From NCBI GenBank assembly GCA_017428215.1, contig JAFRRH010000050.1, positions 42,351 through 106,350 of the forward strand: DNA of 64,000 bases. The letters run 5' to 3'. Both the position numbers and the translations under genes were made by a program. Of this stretch, positions 1-7,947 are shown in pieces. How positions within the stretch are numbered: position 1 is the first letter of the stretch; every line of letters starts with the position of its first letter. The DNA is from Selenomonadaceae bacterium. GTDB lineage: Bacteria; Bacillota; Negativicutes; Selenomonadales; Selenomonadaceae. Below the pieces are notes generated by a model, which did not search any database, was not told where the DNA came from, and saw only the letters and a list, made by a program, of their open reading frames with translations.

Positions 1-624
1 GATAACTTGAGCCTCCAATTTTATCTGCGTCGGATTAGTCATCTTAAGCAAGTCGATAATGGAGCCGCTACTTTCAACTTTGCTAGGTTCTATGTCGTCA
101 CTGGAGTTGCTAGTTGATTCGCTCGTATCCAAATCAAGCTTGACATTACTGCCCGTGTTAATTGAAACATCAGAACTGCCGCCCACATAGAAACTTGCAA
201 CTTGAAGCGCGTAGTTGTGTTCGTATTGATTTTTAACGGAGCCAGTCAAGAGAATTTTTGAGCCGATTTTCTGCACGTGAACATCGGGAAGCCCGATTGC
301 CTCTTGAATCAGAAGAGCTTGTCCGACGTCTTCGGGCGAAACGACAATCATATACTCTTTAATTTGTCCTGGATTTGTCCATACCAAGACGACAGTTGTG
401 CCGGCTCCGTGACCTTCAACCAAAAAGCCGGTTTTCAAGGTCGGATCCACTTGTTTAACTACAGCAATACTCGGATTGCCGGAAGTTATTCTAGTTATGA
501 CGCTACCGACATTTACATAAGTAGTGGCGTTTACGTCGACTTTTACAACGTCTCTTGCCTCAACCGTTGTAGAAAATATTAGTAGCATAAATATAAGTGC
601 AATAGATTTAAAAATTGTCTTCAA
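1..624 (-). CDS. cpaC: Pilus assembly secretin CpaC/RcpA, N-terminal part (runs off the window)
   Basis: The visible 208 codons begin with a hydrophobic signal peptide (about residues 1-22, ending near VEA). A pilus-formation N-terminal domain follows (about 25-95), then a BON-like segment (about 100-140). The reading frame leaves the window at TQIKLEAQV, where the secretin domain should begin. In Tad/Flp systems this protein forms the outer-membrane ring through which the pilus exits. The start is a TTG at 624 with a GGTGGG Shine-Dalgarno in front, so it is easily missed by an ATG-only search. It lies 27 bp downstream of cpaB in the same direction. The family call is from domain order and neighbours. 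Confidence 0.8.
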   Translation of the reverse strand, partial: MKTIFKSIALIFMLLIFSTTVEARDVVKVDVNATTYVNVGSVITRITSGNPSIAVVKQVDPTLKTGFLVEGHGAGTTVVLVWTNPGQIKEYMIVVSPEDVGQALLIQEAIGLPDVHVQKIGSKILLTGSVKNQYEHNYALQVASFYVGGSSDVSINTGSNVKLDLDTSESTSNSSDDIEPSKVESSGSIIDLLKMTNPTQIKLEAQVI

Positions 625-651
625 TGTAATCCCACCAAGTTAAATCAGGGA

Positions 652-1713
652 TTAATTTCCCCATTGAATAATTTCAAATGCGTCGTCTTGCTTTGTAGGG
701 AGTTTGCCATTGTTTGGAATTACGGGGAGATTTGGCGACGGAACAGGTGCACTTGGAACTGGTGCCGCTGGAATTACGGGAACGGGCGGAGTAGCAGGTT
801 GTTTCGGCGGAGGAGGTTCACTGCTATCAGTCGCCGAATAATAATCCGTCTCGTGGATATACATGCTGTCACTACGCGGCTTTAACGGTCGGAGTGCAAG
901 ATAAATTCTTCCAATCGTCGTTGCGGCAGTTACTCTTGTAATCTCATCGGGCTTTAAAGCCAAAGTAATCATTCCAACGTTCTGCCCCATAGGTTGTTTT
1001 GCAACCTCATCACTTTTCGCCATAATCTCTTCTGCAGTCATCACCTCTTCGATATTTTCAGTAATGCCATCTGATTTTTTATCCTCGGAATTCTTTTTGT
1101 CGGCTCCTTTCTTATCTTTAGATTTAGGCTCTTGTATTTGCCTATCAGCATTTTGGTTTATGCTAAGTAATAAGACATTTTCCATAAAAACCGAAGCTTT
1201 TGTGCCGCCTTCCACATTTTGAATTAAGATTATATCTACGTGGTCGCCGGCTTTTATAAGTCCTGATATAGCGGTTACATTGTTAACGGGAATTGTTACG
1301 GCTCGGCAATCATCTGGAATCATTCCAATAAAGCCGGCTTGCCTGTAATCAGTAAAAACTTTTTCCGTTGTCAAAATGTCGCCCGCAAATATTTCCAACT
1401 TTGTCGGGAGATTTAGGAACATTTCAATTTGGCTTGAAGTTCCCTTTGGCAACGAGTCAACGGCGAATTCTTTAACCCGCAACATGTCTTTTTGAATAAC
1501 TACTCCGCGTGGAATATCGACTTTTGCCACGACAATTTTTGTAAGTTTTATTTCTTTAGGTTGCGCGGCTTTCAAAGTACTTTCCATATGAGTGAGCGTA
1601 AAGTAGACCATTAAGACTACCAAAGCTCCGACGATTGCCGCCCCTGCTAGCAGTTGTCGCGGCGTAAATCGTTCAATCAGATTATTTAAGGTTTTTATGA
1701 TTTTGGTAAACAA
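652..1713 (-). CDS. cpaB: Flp pilus assembly protein CpaB/RcpC
   Basis: This 353 aa protein has an N-terminal membrane anchor (about residues 20-42, GAAIVGALVVLMVYFTL). A SAF domain follows (about 58-120, with VDIPRGVVI) and then a second beta-rich domain (about 138-290, with AVTIPVNN). The tail (about 300-335) is proline-rich. CpaB sits in the periplasm and works with the CpaC secretin during Tad/Flp pilus assembly; SAF domains are often assigned peptidoglycan or glycan binding. The insertion around 195-225 is rich in Lys, Asp and Glu and probably unstructured. It is flanked by cpaC and a TadG-like gene, so this is the start of a tad operon. Confidence 0.88.
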   Translation of the reverse strand: MFTKIIKTLNNLIERFTPRQLLAGAAIVGALVVLMVYFTLTHMESTLKAAQPKEIKLTKIVVAKVDIPRGVVIQKDMLRVKEFAVDSLPKGTSSQIEMFLNLPTKLEIFAGDILTTEKVFTDYRQAGFIGMIPDDCRAVTIPVNNVTAISGLIKAGDHVDIILIQNVEGGTKASVFMENVLLLSINQNADRQIQEPKSKDKKGADKKNSEDKKSDGITENIEEVMTAEEIMAKSDEVAKQPMGQNVGMITLALKPDEITRVTAATTIGRIYLALRPLKPRSDSMYIHETDYYSATDSSEPPPPKQPATPPVPVIPAAPVPSAPVPSPNLPVIPNNGKLPTKQDDAFEIIQWGN

Positions 1714-1731
1714 GAAACTTTGCCTCCAACA

Positions 1732-2265
1732 TCACTGCGTTACGAGTTTCCACTTAGGGTTTACGGATGGTTCTATGTAATCCATTTCTGCCTTTGTTAT
1801 GGGTGTCAATTTTTCTGTGCTTTTTGACGCAGCCGCGTAAGTTTTCAGCAAGAATTTTTGCTCGCCAAATACTTTGATAAAAATCGGCGGAACGTCTTTT
1901 TCCAGCTTGATAAAAAATTTATCATTTAAATCATCGGAATAATCGTCATTGGGATAGGTGTAAGTTCTTATGACGAAATCAGGTTTAAGATTATTCTTAT
2001 CGGCAACTCCTTTTGCTGTTGAGCCGTCCAAAGTGAGGACTGCGTTATCGGCGGCACTTTGCAAATTCTGATAGTGCACATAGAGATTACCCATTTCAAC
2101 GAGCAACGCCAAAATTCCAAGTACAAGCGGCAACAGCAAAATTGAGAAGACTAAAACTTGACCTTTTTCGGGGCGAAGTCTCTTCTTAATCACGTTGAGC
2201 ATTTCAATCATTCCCAGAAAGCCATTAGTACTTAAAAAATTGTTTCTATCCTCTTTACCCTTCAA
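1732..2265 (-). CDS. TadE/TadG-like pilus protein
   Basis: The protein has one N-terminal membrane helix in the sequence KGQVLVFSILLLPLVLGILA, followed by LVEMGNLYVHYQNLQSAAD. This is the signature of the putative Flp pilus-assembly TadE/G-like domain. Members are pseudopilin-like proteins anchored in the inner membrane. The listed start is a TTG at 2265 with no good Shine-Dalgarno; ATG codons at 2211 and 2202 are in frame and either could be the true start. The rest (about 75-177) is a short periplasmic region, much shorter than full TadG proteins that carry a von Willebrand domain. It is the first gene of the minus-strand pilus operon, directly behind the C10-containing promoter. Confidence 0.72.
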   Translation of the reverse strand: MKGKEDRNNFLSTNGFLGMIEMLNVIKKRLRPEKGQVLVFSILLLPLVLGILALLVEMGNLYVHYQNLQSAADNAVLTLDGSTAKGVADKNNLKPDFVIRTYTYPNDDYSDDLNDKFFIKLEKDVPPIFIKVFGEQKFLLKTYAAASKSTEKLTPITKAEMDYIEPSVNPKWKLVTQ

Positions 2266-2290
2266 AAAATTTAAAACTAACTACTTGCGT

Positions 2291-2322
2291 ATAATACGAT
2301 ACTAGGGGGGGGGGTATTGCAA
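2291..2322 (-). promoter_or_regulatory. Pilus operon promoter with a C10 tract in the spacer
   Basis: On the minus strand a TTGCAA -35 (2322-2317) and a TATTAT -10 (2296-2291) are separated by 20 bp. Ten of these are consecutive C residues (2314-2305). TTGCAA also serves the tRNA promoter in this window at 17 bp spacing. A tract of seven would restore 17 bp here, so slippage could change promoter strength. Confidence 0.55.
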
Positions 2323-2477
2323 GGGGTTTGAAAAAATTTTTTTATTAAAAGTTGCTAAGAAAAATATATTTATCGGAAAAGCTGATTACCTATTCTTATA
2401 GCTTTAAGACAATTTTCTGGCTCGTCAAAAAATTTTTATTGAGCATAAGGACAGCTTCAAATTTTAAATAAAAAAAA

Positions 2478-2500
2478 CGCCTCCTGACTTGGGAGGAGTT
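2478..2500 (-). terminator. Intrinsic terminator downstream of the tRNA operon
   Basis: On the minus strand a CCTCC/GGAGG hairpin with a seven-base loop is followed within two bases by a run of eight T. It lies about 57 bp after tRNA-Phe. A weaker AAGCTCGC/GCGAGCTT hairpin at 2523-2543 lies between them and may act as a first stop. Confidence 0.75.
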
Positions 2501-2556
2501 TTAATGTCTTTTAAAAGTTTAAAAGCTCGCCAAAAGCGAGCTTGAAAATTTCCATA

Positions 2557-2632
2557 TGGTGCCTCAGCGCGGAATCGAACCACGGACACGGGGATTTTCA
2601 GTCCCCTGCTCTACCAACTGAGCTACCGAGGC
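2557..2632 (-). tRNA. tRNA-Phe (GAA)
   Basis: The gene folds as a cloverleaf with acceptor GCCTCGG/CTGAGGC, TTCGATTC T-loop and anticodon loop CTGAAAA, giving anticodon GAA. The CCA end is encoded at 2559-2557. It is last in a four-tRNA minus-strand operon. Confidence 0.96.
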
Positions 2633-2635
2633 AAG

Positions 2636-2712
2636 TGGCGACCCGGATCGGACTTGAACCGACGACCTCCGCCGTGACAGGGCGGCATTCTAACCAACTA
2701 AACTACCGGGCC
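2636..2712 (-). tRNA. tRNA-Asp (GTC)
   Basis: The acceptor is GGCCCGG/CCGGGTC and the anticodon loop CTGTCAC gives anticodon GTC. CCA is encoded. Three bases separate it from tRNA-Phe. Confidence 0.96.
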
Positions 2713-2716
2713 GTTT

Positions 2717-2791
2717 TGGTGACGCCAGCGGGATTCGAACCCACGAACCCGCCGTGAAAGGGCGGTGTCTTAACCTCTTGACGATGGCGCC
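2717..2791 (-). tRNA. tRNA-Glu (TTC)
   Basis: The acceptor is GGCGCCA/TGGCGTC and the anticodon loop CTTTCAC gives anticodon TTC. The T-loop is TTCGAAT and CCA is encoded. Four bases separate it from tRNA-Asp. Confidence 0.96.
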
Positions 2792-2795
2792 TTAT

Positions 2796-2871
2796 TGGTG
2801 ATCCGCCCGGGATTTGAACCCGGGACACCCTGATTAAAAGTCAGGTGCTCTACCGACTGAGCTAGCGAATC
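2796..2871 (-). tRNA. tRNA-Lys (TTT)
   Basis: The acceptor is GATTCGC/GCGGATC and the anticodon loop CTTTTAA gives anticodon TTT. CCA is encoded. It is the first gene of the operon. Confidence 0.96.
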
Positions 2872-2904
2872 ATCTTTCAAGTAATCTGTGAATCAACAGA
2901 GCAT

Positions 2905-2933
2905 AATATAGCACATATCCTAAGGCATTGCAA
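2905..2933 (-). promoter_or_regulatory. tRNA operon promoter
   Basis: On the minus strand TTGCAA (2933-2928) and TATATT (2910-2905) are separated by exactly 17 bp, about 35 bp upstream of tRNA-Lys. It shows that TTGCAA is a working -35 form here. Confidence 0.75.
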
Positions 2934-3032
2934 GTACTTTTTAAAATTTTTTTTTAGTTCGGTTGTTGGATTGTCAAACATATGTAACCGTCAAATATAT
3001 AATCATTGTCTCTCCTTCTGCCGCTCGCATTA

Positions 3033-3061
3033 TTGTCAAAATCGTTTGCTTGTGATAGTAT
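3033..3061 (+). promoter_or_regulatory. Candidate promoter in the long leader of the cinA region
   Basis: TTGTCA (3033-3038), 17 bp and TAGTAT (3056-3061) lie about 195 bp upstream of the CinA-like gene. Together with the terminator at 3188-3213 this would give a leader transcript of about 145 nt. The rest of the 2872-3255 gap shows no gene. Confidence 0.4.
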
Positions 3062-3187
3062 AAAAAATAATAACGATATGCAAAATAACCAATCAACTGA
3101 ATCGCAAAATTTAATAAACGTCAACCGATTAAAAAACGTTTCCTTTAACCGATGAATAAATGATGTGCTATAAATACGGTTGCTAAG

Positions 3188-3213
3188 CCCTCCACGGCGG
3201 AGGGAATTTTTTT
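3188..3213 (+). terminator. Terminator in front of the CinA-like gene
   Basis: A CCCTCC/GGAGGG hairpin with an ACGGC loop is followed by AA and seven T. It ends only about 42 bp before the start codon, so it either ends a small upstream RNA or attenuates the operon. Confidence 0.65.
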
Positions 3214-3255
3214 AAGGATAAATTTTATAAAGCTAAATACAAGGAGATAAATTAA

Positions 3256-4056
3256 ATGGTTGTAGAAATTATCAGCGTCGGCACCGAAATTTTAATGGGC
3301 AACATCGTCAATACGAACGCACAATATTTGGCGAAGCGGTTGGCTCATCTTGGCTTAGACTGTCACTATCAGACGGTTGTCGGCGACAATCCCGCGAGGA
3401 TAAAATCTGCGCTGGACGTTGCCTATTCGCGGGCGGACGCCGTGATTATGACGGGCGGGCTTGGTCCCACTAAAGACGACTTAACTAAAGAAATGCTCAT
3501 GGAATATTTCGGCAAGCGACCAGTCGTCGACGATAAAGTTTTAAATTTTTTAGAGGAACGGGCTAAGGCTCGCGGCTTCGGCAAATTATCTGACGGCATG
3601 AGAAAACAGGCGATTGTTCCGGCCGATTCACTAATTTTGTACAATCATCACGGAACCGCGCCCGGTTGTGTCATGGAGTGCGACGGAAAAATTTGTATTC
3701 TATTGCCAGGTCCGCCGCACGAAATGCAACCTATGTTCGAGGAATGTTGCGAACTTTATCTAAACGCTAAGAGCGATAAAATTTTGGTGTCGATTATAAT
3801 TAAATGCCTAAGTAAATTTGTTGCGCCAATTTCAATCGTCGGTGAATCGCCCGTTGCTGATAGATTGGCTGAACTTTTGGACGGCGTTAATCCGACTGTA
3901 GCCACCTATGCTAAAGAGGACGGCTGTATTGTACGTATTACGGCGGCGGCTAAAACTCACGACGAAGCTTTGGAAATTTTAAATCCCGTCGTCGACAAGT
4001 GCAAAGAACGCATTGGCGAGAAATTTATCAACTACATAAAAGAGGACACTGACTAA
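3256..4056 (+). CDS. CinA-family protein, N-terminal (MoaB/MogA-like) domain only
   Basis: Residues 1-170 form the molybdopterin-binding-like domain of CinA (start EIISVGTEILMGNIVNTN; TGGLGPTKDD around 57-66; LLPGPPHEMQPM around 144-155). The middle domain continues to about 260. Full CinA proteins are about 410 aa and carry a C-terminal nicotinamide mononucleotide amidase domain. Here the protein stops at 266 aa, exactly where that domain should begin, and a free-standing copy of it is at 34883-35311. The ATG has an AAGGAG Shine-Dalgarno. The stop is 12 bp before hldD, so the two are probably co-transcribed. Its substrate is not certain; CinA N-domains are linked to ADP-ribose pyrophosphatase activity. 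Confidence 0.85.
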   Translation: MVVEIISVGTEILMGNIVNTNAQYLAKRLAHLGLDCHYQTVVGDNPARIKSALDVAYSRADAVIMTGGLGPTKDDLTKEMLMEYFGKRPVVDDKVLNFLEERAKARGFGKLSDGMRKQAIVPADSLILYNHHGTAPGCVMECDGKICILLPGPPHEMQPMFEECCELYLNAKSDKILVSIIIKCLSKFVAPISIVGESPVADRLAELLDGVNPTVATYAKEDGCIVRITAAAKTHDEALEILNPVVDKCKERIGEKFINYIKEDTD

Positions 4057-4068
4057 GGAGCTGATATT

Positions 4069-5034
4069 ATGATAATTGTAACGGGCGGCGCGGGCTTTAT
4101 CGGCAGTAATATCGTTCGTGCACTTAACGAACGCGGACGCACAGATATTTTAATTGTTGACGATTTGGGCGGCGGCGACAAGTATAAAAATTTAATTGGC
4201 TTGCGCTTTATGGATTATCGCCACAAAGACGATTTCCTTAAGACTTTGGATAGCGTCGGGCAGAACGTCGAGGCGATTTTCCACGAGGGCGCGTGTTCGG
4301 ACACTATGGAATATGACGTTAACTTTATGATGAGAAGCAACTACGATTATTCCAAAGAACTTTTAAAGTTGTGCGTTCGGAAAAAAATCCCGTTTATTTA
4401 TGCGTCGAGCGCGTCGGTTTACGGTTTAGGCAAAAAAGGGTTTCGCGAGGAGGAAGCTTGCGAGGCTCCGATTAATCCCTACGCATTTTCTAAGCTCATG
4501 TTCGATAGATATGTTCGGCAATTTCTCGGCAAGGTTGACAGCAAAATTATCGGCTTGAGATATTTTAACGTTTACGGACCGCAGGAAAGTCACAAGGGAA
4601 AAATGGCGTCGATTTTCTATCAAATTTATAAACGCATGAAACTCGGCGGTGGTCCCCGACTTTTTAAGGGCACGGACGGTTACAAGGACGGCGAGCAAAA
4701 GCGCGATTTTATTTACGTTAAGGACGTGGCGAAAATTAATCTGTGGTGCTTTGATAATCCCGTCGCCAATGGAATTTACAACTGCGGCACGGGGCACGCT
4801 CACACCTTTAACGACGTGGCAAAAGCTATGATTGAGTCTATGCATTCCAAAATGCGAACGACTTATTGCGACTTCCCCGACGAACTGCGCGGCAAATATC
4901 AGAGCTACACCGAAGCCGACATGAAAAAAATTTCGGCGGCAGGATATAAGGGAGGTTTCACGAATTTTGTTATCGCCGTCGAGGAGTATTGCAAATTCTT
5001 AGAGGCTGGCGGATATTATTTACTGGGGAGGTAG
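4069..5034 (+). CDS. hldD: ADP-L-glycero-D-manno-heptose-6-epimerase
   Basis: This is a short-chain dehydrogenase-like sugar-nucleotide epimerase. It has the NAD(P)-binding TGGAGFIG at residues 5-12, serines in YASSASVYG (111-119) and the catalytic pair Y138 and K142 in PYAFSK. The stretch IFHEGACSDTMEYD is diagnostic of HldD. The 321 aa length is normal. The enzyme inverts C6 of ADP-D,D-heptose, the last step in making the heptose precursor of the LPS inner core, so the cell should have an LPS-bearing outer membrane. No other hld genes are nearby. A strong GGGGAGG at its 3' end serves the next gene. Confidence 0.95.
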   Translation: MIIVTGGAGFIGSNIVRALNERGRTDILIVDDLGGGDKYKNLIGLRFMDYRHKDDFLKTLDSVGQNVEAIFHEGACSDTMEYDVNFMMRSNYDYSKELLKLCVRKKIPFIYASSASVYGLGKKGFREEEACEAPINPYAFSKLMFDRYVRQFLGKVDSKIIGLRYFNVYGPQESHKGKMASIFYQIYKRMKLGGGPRLFKGTDGYKDGEQKRDFIYVKDVAKINLWCFDNPVANGIYNCGTGHAHTFNDVAKAMIESMHSKMRTTYCDFPDELRGKYQSYTEADMKKISAAGYKGGFTNFVIAVEEYCKFLEAGGYYLLGR

Positions 5035-5036
5035 TC

Positions 5037-5690
5037 ATGAAAAAATTTTTACTGACGTTAACGGCGTTGTTGCTTATGTCGACGACTTCTTTTGCCGCAC
5101 GGAGCGAAATATCTTTCATAGACGCCGGATCGGGGAGCGATGAATTGTCTGTAATGACTGCGCTCATGCAACGGCAAACGAACAGAGATTTTGTTGACAG
5201 AGATTTAACGACTGTTCAACTTGCAAAAATTCTTTGGGCGGCGAATGGCAACAATCGCCTCAATGGCAAGCGCGTCAATCCTGCCGCGTTGGGTGTTTAT
5301 TCCGTTGAAGTATACGCCGTCACTAAAGAGGGCATTTACCTTTACGACCCCGACAATTACAAGCTCAAGTTGATTACCGAAGGCGACTATCGCGCAGCCA
5401 CGACGACCGGTCAAAGTTTCGTAAGCAAGGCTGGGCTTAATCTGGTTTACGTAGAGACGCCTGAAGTTTGGAAAAATGCAAAACATACGCCGCCGCCGCG
5501 TGATCGTCAAATCGCTTTTGCAAACATATATGTCGGCGCAATGATTCAAAGCGTCGCACTCACTGCGCAGACTGAAGGCTTAGGAAATTGCGTGCGTGGT
5601 TCAATTAATCGCGACGAGTTCAAAAAGGTTGCTAAACTCTCTGACGATAAAAATATTCTCCTCGCGCAAAGTGTAGGCTACATAAAATAA
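5037..5690 (+). CDS. Exported nitroreductase-family protein
   Basis: An N-terminal signal peptide (about residues 1-20, ending TTSFAA) precedes a nitroreductase/SagB-type fold. RQTNRDFVDRDLTTVQLAKILWAANG near residues 40-65 binds FMN in the family. The end, RQIAFANIYVGAMIQSVALTAQTEGLGNCVRG, is the second family signature. The ATG at 5037 follows GGGGAGG and overlaps nothing; an upstream in-frame start lies inside hldD and is unlikely. Most nitroreductases are cytosolic, so an exported form is unusual. It begins three bases after hldD and heads a run of three secreted proteins. The physiological substrate cannot be told from the sequence. Confidence 0.75.
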   Translation: MKKFLLTLTALLLMSTTSFAARSEISFIDAGSGSDELSVMTALMQRQTNRDFVDRDLTTVQLAKILWAANGNNRLNGKRVNPAALGVYSVEVYAVTKEGIYLYDPDNYKLKLITEGDYRAATTTGQSFVSKAGLNLVYVETPEVWKNAKHTPPPRDRQIAFANIYVGAMIQSVALTAQTEGLGNCVRGSINRDEFKKVAKLSDDKNILLAQSVGYIK

Positions 5691-5708
5691 TTTTTGGGAG
5701 GTGTTTTC

Positions 5709-6410
5709 ATGATAAAAAAATTTTTTGGCGTGATTCTTTTGCTGGCGATTATGAGTTTGTCGCAAGTTGTTTCCGCAGAAAAGACTGACTGGTTTGACAG
5801 GAATTTTAACTTCCGCAATATCCGAACGGTCATTGTTTTCGACTTGACGACTAATCAAGGTAGCGACTACGGCGGCTCAATCGCTCTTCGCAACATGCAG
5901 GATACTTTTATCCAAAATGCTCAAAAAAATCTTAGGTGCAATGTTATAACGGAGGCGGAAGCGCGTCGAGAACTCGGCTATCAGCTCGGCATGAATTTGG
6001 ATTCGCTTGCTTATTCTAATCCTGTGCAGGCTCGAAAAGTCATGATAGACAATGCCTATCGAATTGCCGACGCTGGAGTTTTCGCTAACGTTGACGCTTG
6101 GGAAAATAATTATTACATTGAGCCGGAGCATACCGTTTGGGAGTCTAAAAAAGAATCATACACTTACTACGATCATCACGGCAGACGCCACACGGAAACG
6201 CGCTATATCCAAGTGCCTGTGACTTATCCGCCGCGCCGCGTGGACGTGTCGACAATTCAAATGACTTTACAAGTTTACGAAGCTCGACGCGGTGAAATGA
6301 TTTTTGCTCGTAAAGATGTTCGCGACCGCCAAGATTATCAAGCGCAAAAGGGCATGTTCGGCAGAATTTGCAATTCGTTCTTTGAAGACTTCAACAAAAA
6401 GATTCGTTAA
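5709..6410 (+). CDS. Exported protein of unknown function
   Basis: I do not recognise a named family. A signal peptide spans about residues 1-23 (FFGVILLLAIMSLSQVVSA). The mature part opens with IRTVIVFDLTTNQGSDYGG and has TFIQNAQKNLRCNVITEAEAR, reminiscent of the beta-alpha pattern of secreted CsgG/DUF4136-like proteins. A Tyr/His-rich loop lies around 148-170, and TIQMTLQVYEARRGEMIFARKDVRD near 185-210. There is no lipobox. The ATG at 5709 follows GGGAGG; an in-frame TTG upstream overlaps that SD and is rejected. Neighbours on both sides are also exported, so an envelope role is likely. Confidence 0.55.
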   Translation: MIKKFFGVILLLAIMSLSQVVSAEKTDWFDRNFNFRNIRTVIVFDLTTNQGSDYGGSIALRNMQDTFIQNAQKNLRCNVITEAEARRELGYQLGMNLDSLAYSNPVQARKVMIDNAYRIADAGVFANVDAWENNYYIEPEHTVWESKKESYTYYDHHGRRHTETRYIQVPVTYPPRRVDVSTIQMTLQVYEARRGEMIFARKDVRDRQDYQAQKGMFGRICNSFFEDFNKKIR

Positions 6411-6429
6411 CATTTAAGGAGGGTTTTTA

Positions 6430-7350
6430 ATGAAAAAATTTTTTGGCTTATGCGCGGCGTTGTTAATGCTGTGCGCGGTGATTTTCCCTGCGAAGACATT
6501 CGCGGCGGACGATCCGAACTCGGAGGGCATTAAAGCTTTTCGCGAGGCGTTAACGTCTTATTCGGCAGACAAAGAGAAAGTTTTCCGCCAGGATATTATG
6601 TTCGCGTCTCCATATGTTCAAGCCGAATTGGACTTCTTCGGCACCACTGATAAAAATACTTTCAAGTCGACGGGCGATTTTACGCTCTGGATTGAAAATG
6701 AAGACGGCTCCACCACCGAAAAGACTATTCCCTTTTACATGACGCAAAACGGCAAAGACATGACGATTTATTTCAAGGCTGATAAAAATTGGGAAAAATT
6801 CACCGCTCCGAGCCTTGCCGCCGATATTATGGACATGATTGCTACTCCGACGCCCGAAGAGGTTGAGGAAATAATTGACGACACCAAAGAAGTTACGATT
6901 TTGCAGGAAAATGAAAACCGCCGCATTATGTTAATCACACTCGACGGCAACCGCATGGCAGATTCTCTCAAGGCAAAGTCTGAAGCAAATCCCGACTCGA
7001 CCGCCGATCCAATTCAAGAAACTGCTGTAAATTATTTCGATACCGCGTTGCGCAATGCTAACGTTTGGTATATGTGGACGATTGACAAGCGCGATTGGCA
7101 TTCCGTCGCTATGCAATATCATTTTTCGGGGATTATTCAAGAGCTGGCACGCGCCGCACTCAACGATCCAAGTAAACAGTGGCCTGACGAAATTAGCCAA
7201 CTCCTCGAAACGATTGCTTACTACAGCGAAATTCGCGCTTACACAACTTATCCTTCCAACCCCGCCGTTATGAAAAAATTTGAAATCCCTAAAAATGTTC
7301 TCAAGGCAAAAGATGTTGAAAGTTTAGCCTCATCAATCACAACAAAATAA
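6430..7350 (+). CDS. Exported protein of unknown function
   Basis: A signal peptide (about residues 1-25, KTFAA at the end) is followed by a 280 aa soluble region. The layout of repeated short beta strands and polar turns (YVQAELDFFGTTDKNTFKSTGDFTLWIE; PFYMTQNGKDMTIYFKADKNW) resembles secreted LolA/LppX-type beta-half-barrel proteins, but I cannot assign a family. No catalytic motif is visible. It is preceded by AAGGAGGG and followed by a clean terminator, so it closes the operon starting at cinA/hldD. Confidence 0.55.
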   Translation: MKKFFGLCAALLMLCAVIFPAKTFAADDPNSEGIKAFREALTSYSADKEKVFRQDIMFASPYVQAELDFFGTTDKNTFKSTGDFTLWIENEDGSTTEKTIPFYMTQNGKDMTIYFKADKNWEKFTAPSLAADIMDMIATPTPEEVEEIIDDTKEVTILQENENRRIMLITLDGNRMADSLKAKSEANPDSTADPIQETAVNYFDTALRNANVWYMWTIDKRDWHSVAMQYHFSGIIQELARAALNDPSKQWPDEISQLLETIAYYSEIRAYTTYPSNPAVMKKFEIPKNVLKAKDVESLASSITTK

Positions 7351-7370
7351 AAACTAATAAGCTAACAAGA

Positions 7371-7407
7371 AAGTCGGAGGCTTGCGAAGGTCTCCGACTT
7401 AATTTTT
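7371..7407 (+). terminator. Terminator after the exported-protein genes
   Basis: A nine-base-pair stem AAGTCGGAG/CTCCGACTT is followed by AA and five T. Confidence 0.8.
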
Positions 7408-7425
7408 AAGAAAGGTCGTGTCTAT

Positions 7426-7947
7426 ATGGAAATGTTAGAAGTTATGCTTTCGCGCAGAAGTGTTCGCCGTTACACCGATGAAAAAATTTCCGACGAACAG
7501 TTAAAACAAATTGTAAGCGCGGCATTGCTTGCGCCGAGTGGTCACTCAAAATATCCCTGCGAGTTTATTGTAGTTAAAAACCGTGAACTACTCGACAAGA
7601 TGTCGCATTGTCGCAAGGGCGTCGCCAAAATGTTGGAAGGTGCAGCGGCGGCAGTCGTCGTCATTGCCGATAAAGATAAATCTGATACGTTCGTTGAGGA
7701 TTCTTGCGTGGCGATGATGAGCATGGAACTTTTAGCGACTTCGCTGGGCATTGGCAACTGCTGGATTCAAGTGCGCAATCGCGAGGCGGAAGATGATTCG
7801 CCGAGTGAAACTTATCTGCGCGGCATTTTAAATTTCACCGAAAATTTTGCTTGCCAATCAATTTTATCTTTAGGTTATCCCGCTAAACCTCCTAAAGCTC
7901 GCGAACTCGACAAGCTCAACTTTGATAAAGTTTACTACAGAGAATAA
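7426..7947 (+). CDS. Nitroreductase family protein (cytosolic)
   Basis: The 173 aa protein has the FMN-binding start MLSRRSVRRYTDEKISDEQLKQIV and then AALLAPSGHSKYPCEFIVV. The second subdomain is DSCVAMMSMELLATSLGIGNCWIQ. It lacks a signal peptide, unlike the exported relative at 5037. Members of this small class reduce nitro compounds, quinones or flavins using NAD(P)H. The TAA at 7945-7947 abuts the stop codon of the convergent gene on minus without a spacer. Confidence 0.85.
   Translation: MEMLEVMLSRRSVRRYTDEKISDEQLKQIVSAALLAPSGHSKYPCEFIVVKNRELLDKMSHCRKGVAKMLEGAAAAVVVIADKDKSDTFVEDSCVAMMSMELLATSLGIGNCWIQVRNREAEDDSPSETYLRGILNFTENFACQSILSLGYPAKPPKARELDKLNFDKVYYRE

Noticed and set aside
2542..2757. 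A 71 aa open frame on plus over the tRNA cluster
   Set aside because: It is the reverse complement of tRNA-Phe, tRNA-Asp and tRNA-Glu; repeats such as ATRIGLEPTTSAVTGRHSN are the usual artefact of reading tRNA genes.
4426..4845. 139 aa minus-strand frame inside hldD
   Set aside because: It is a shadow frame of a fully conserved enzyme gene and has no ribosome site.
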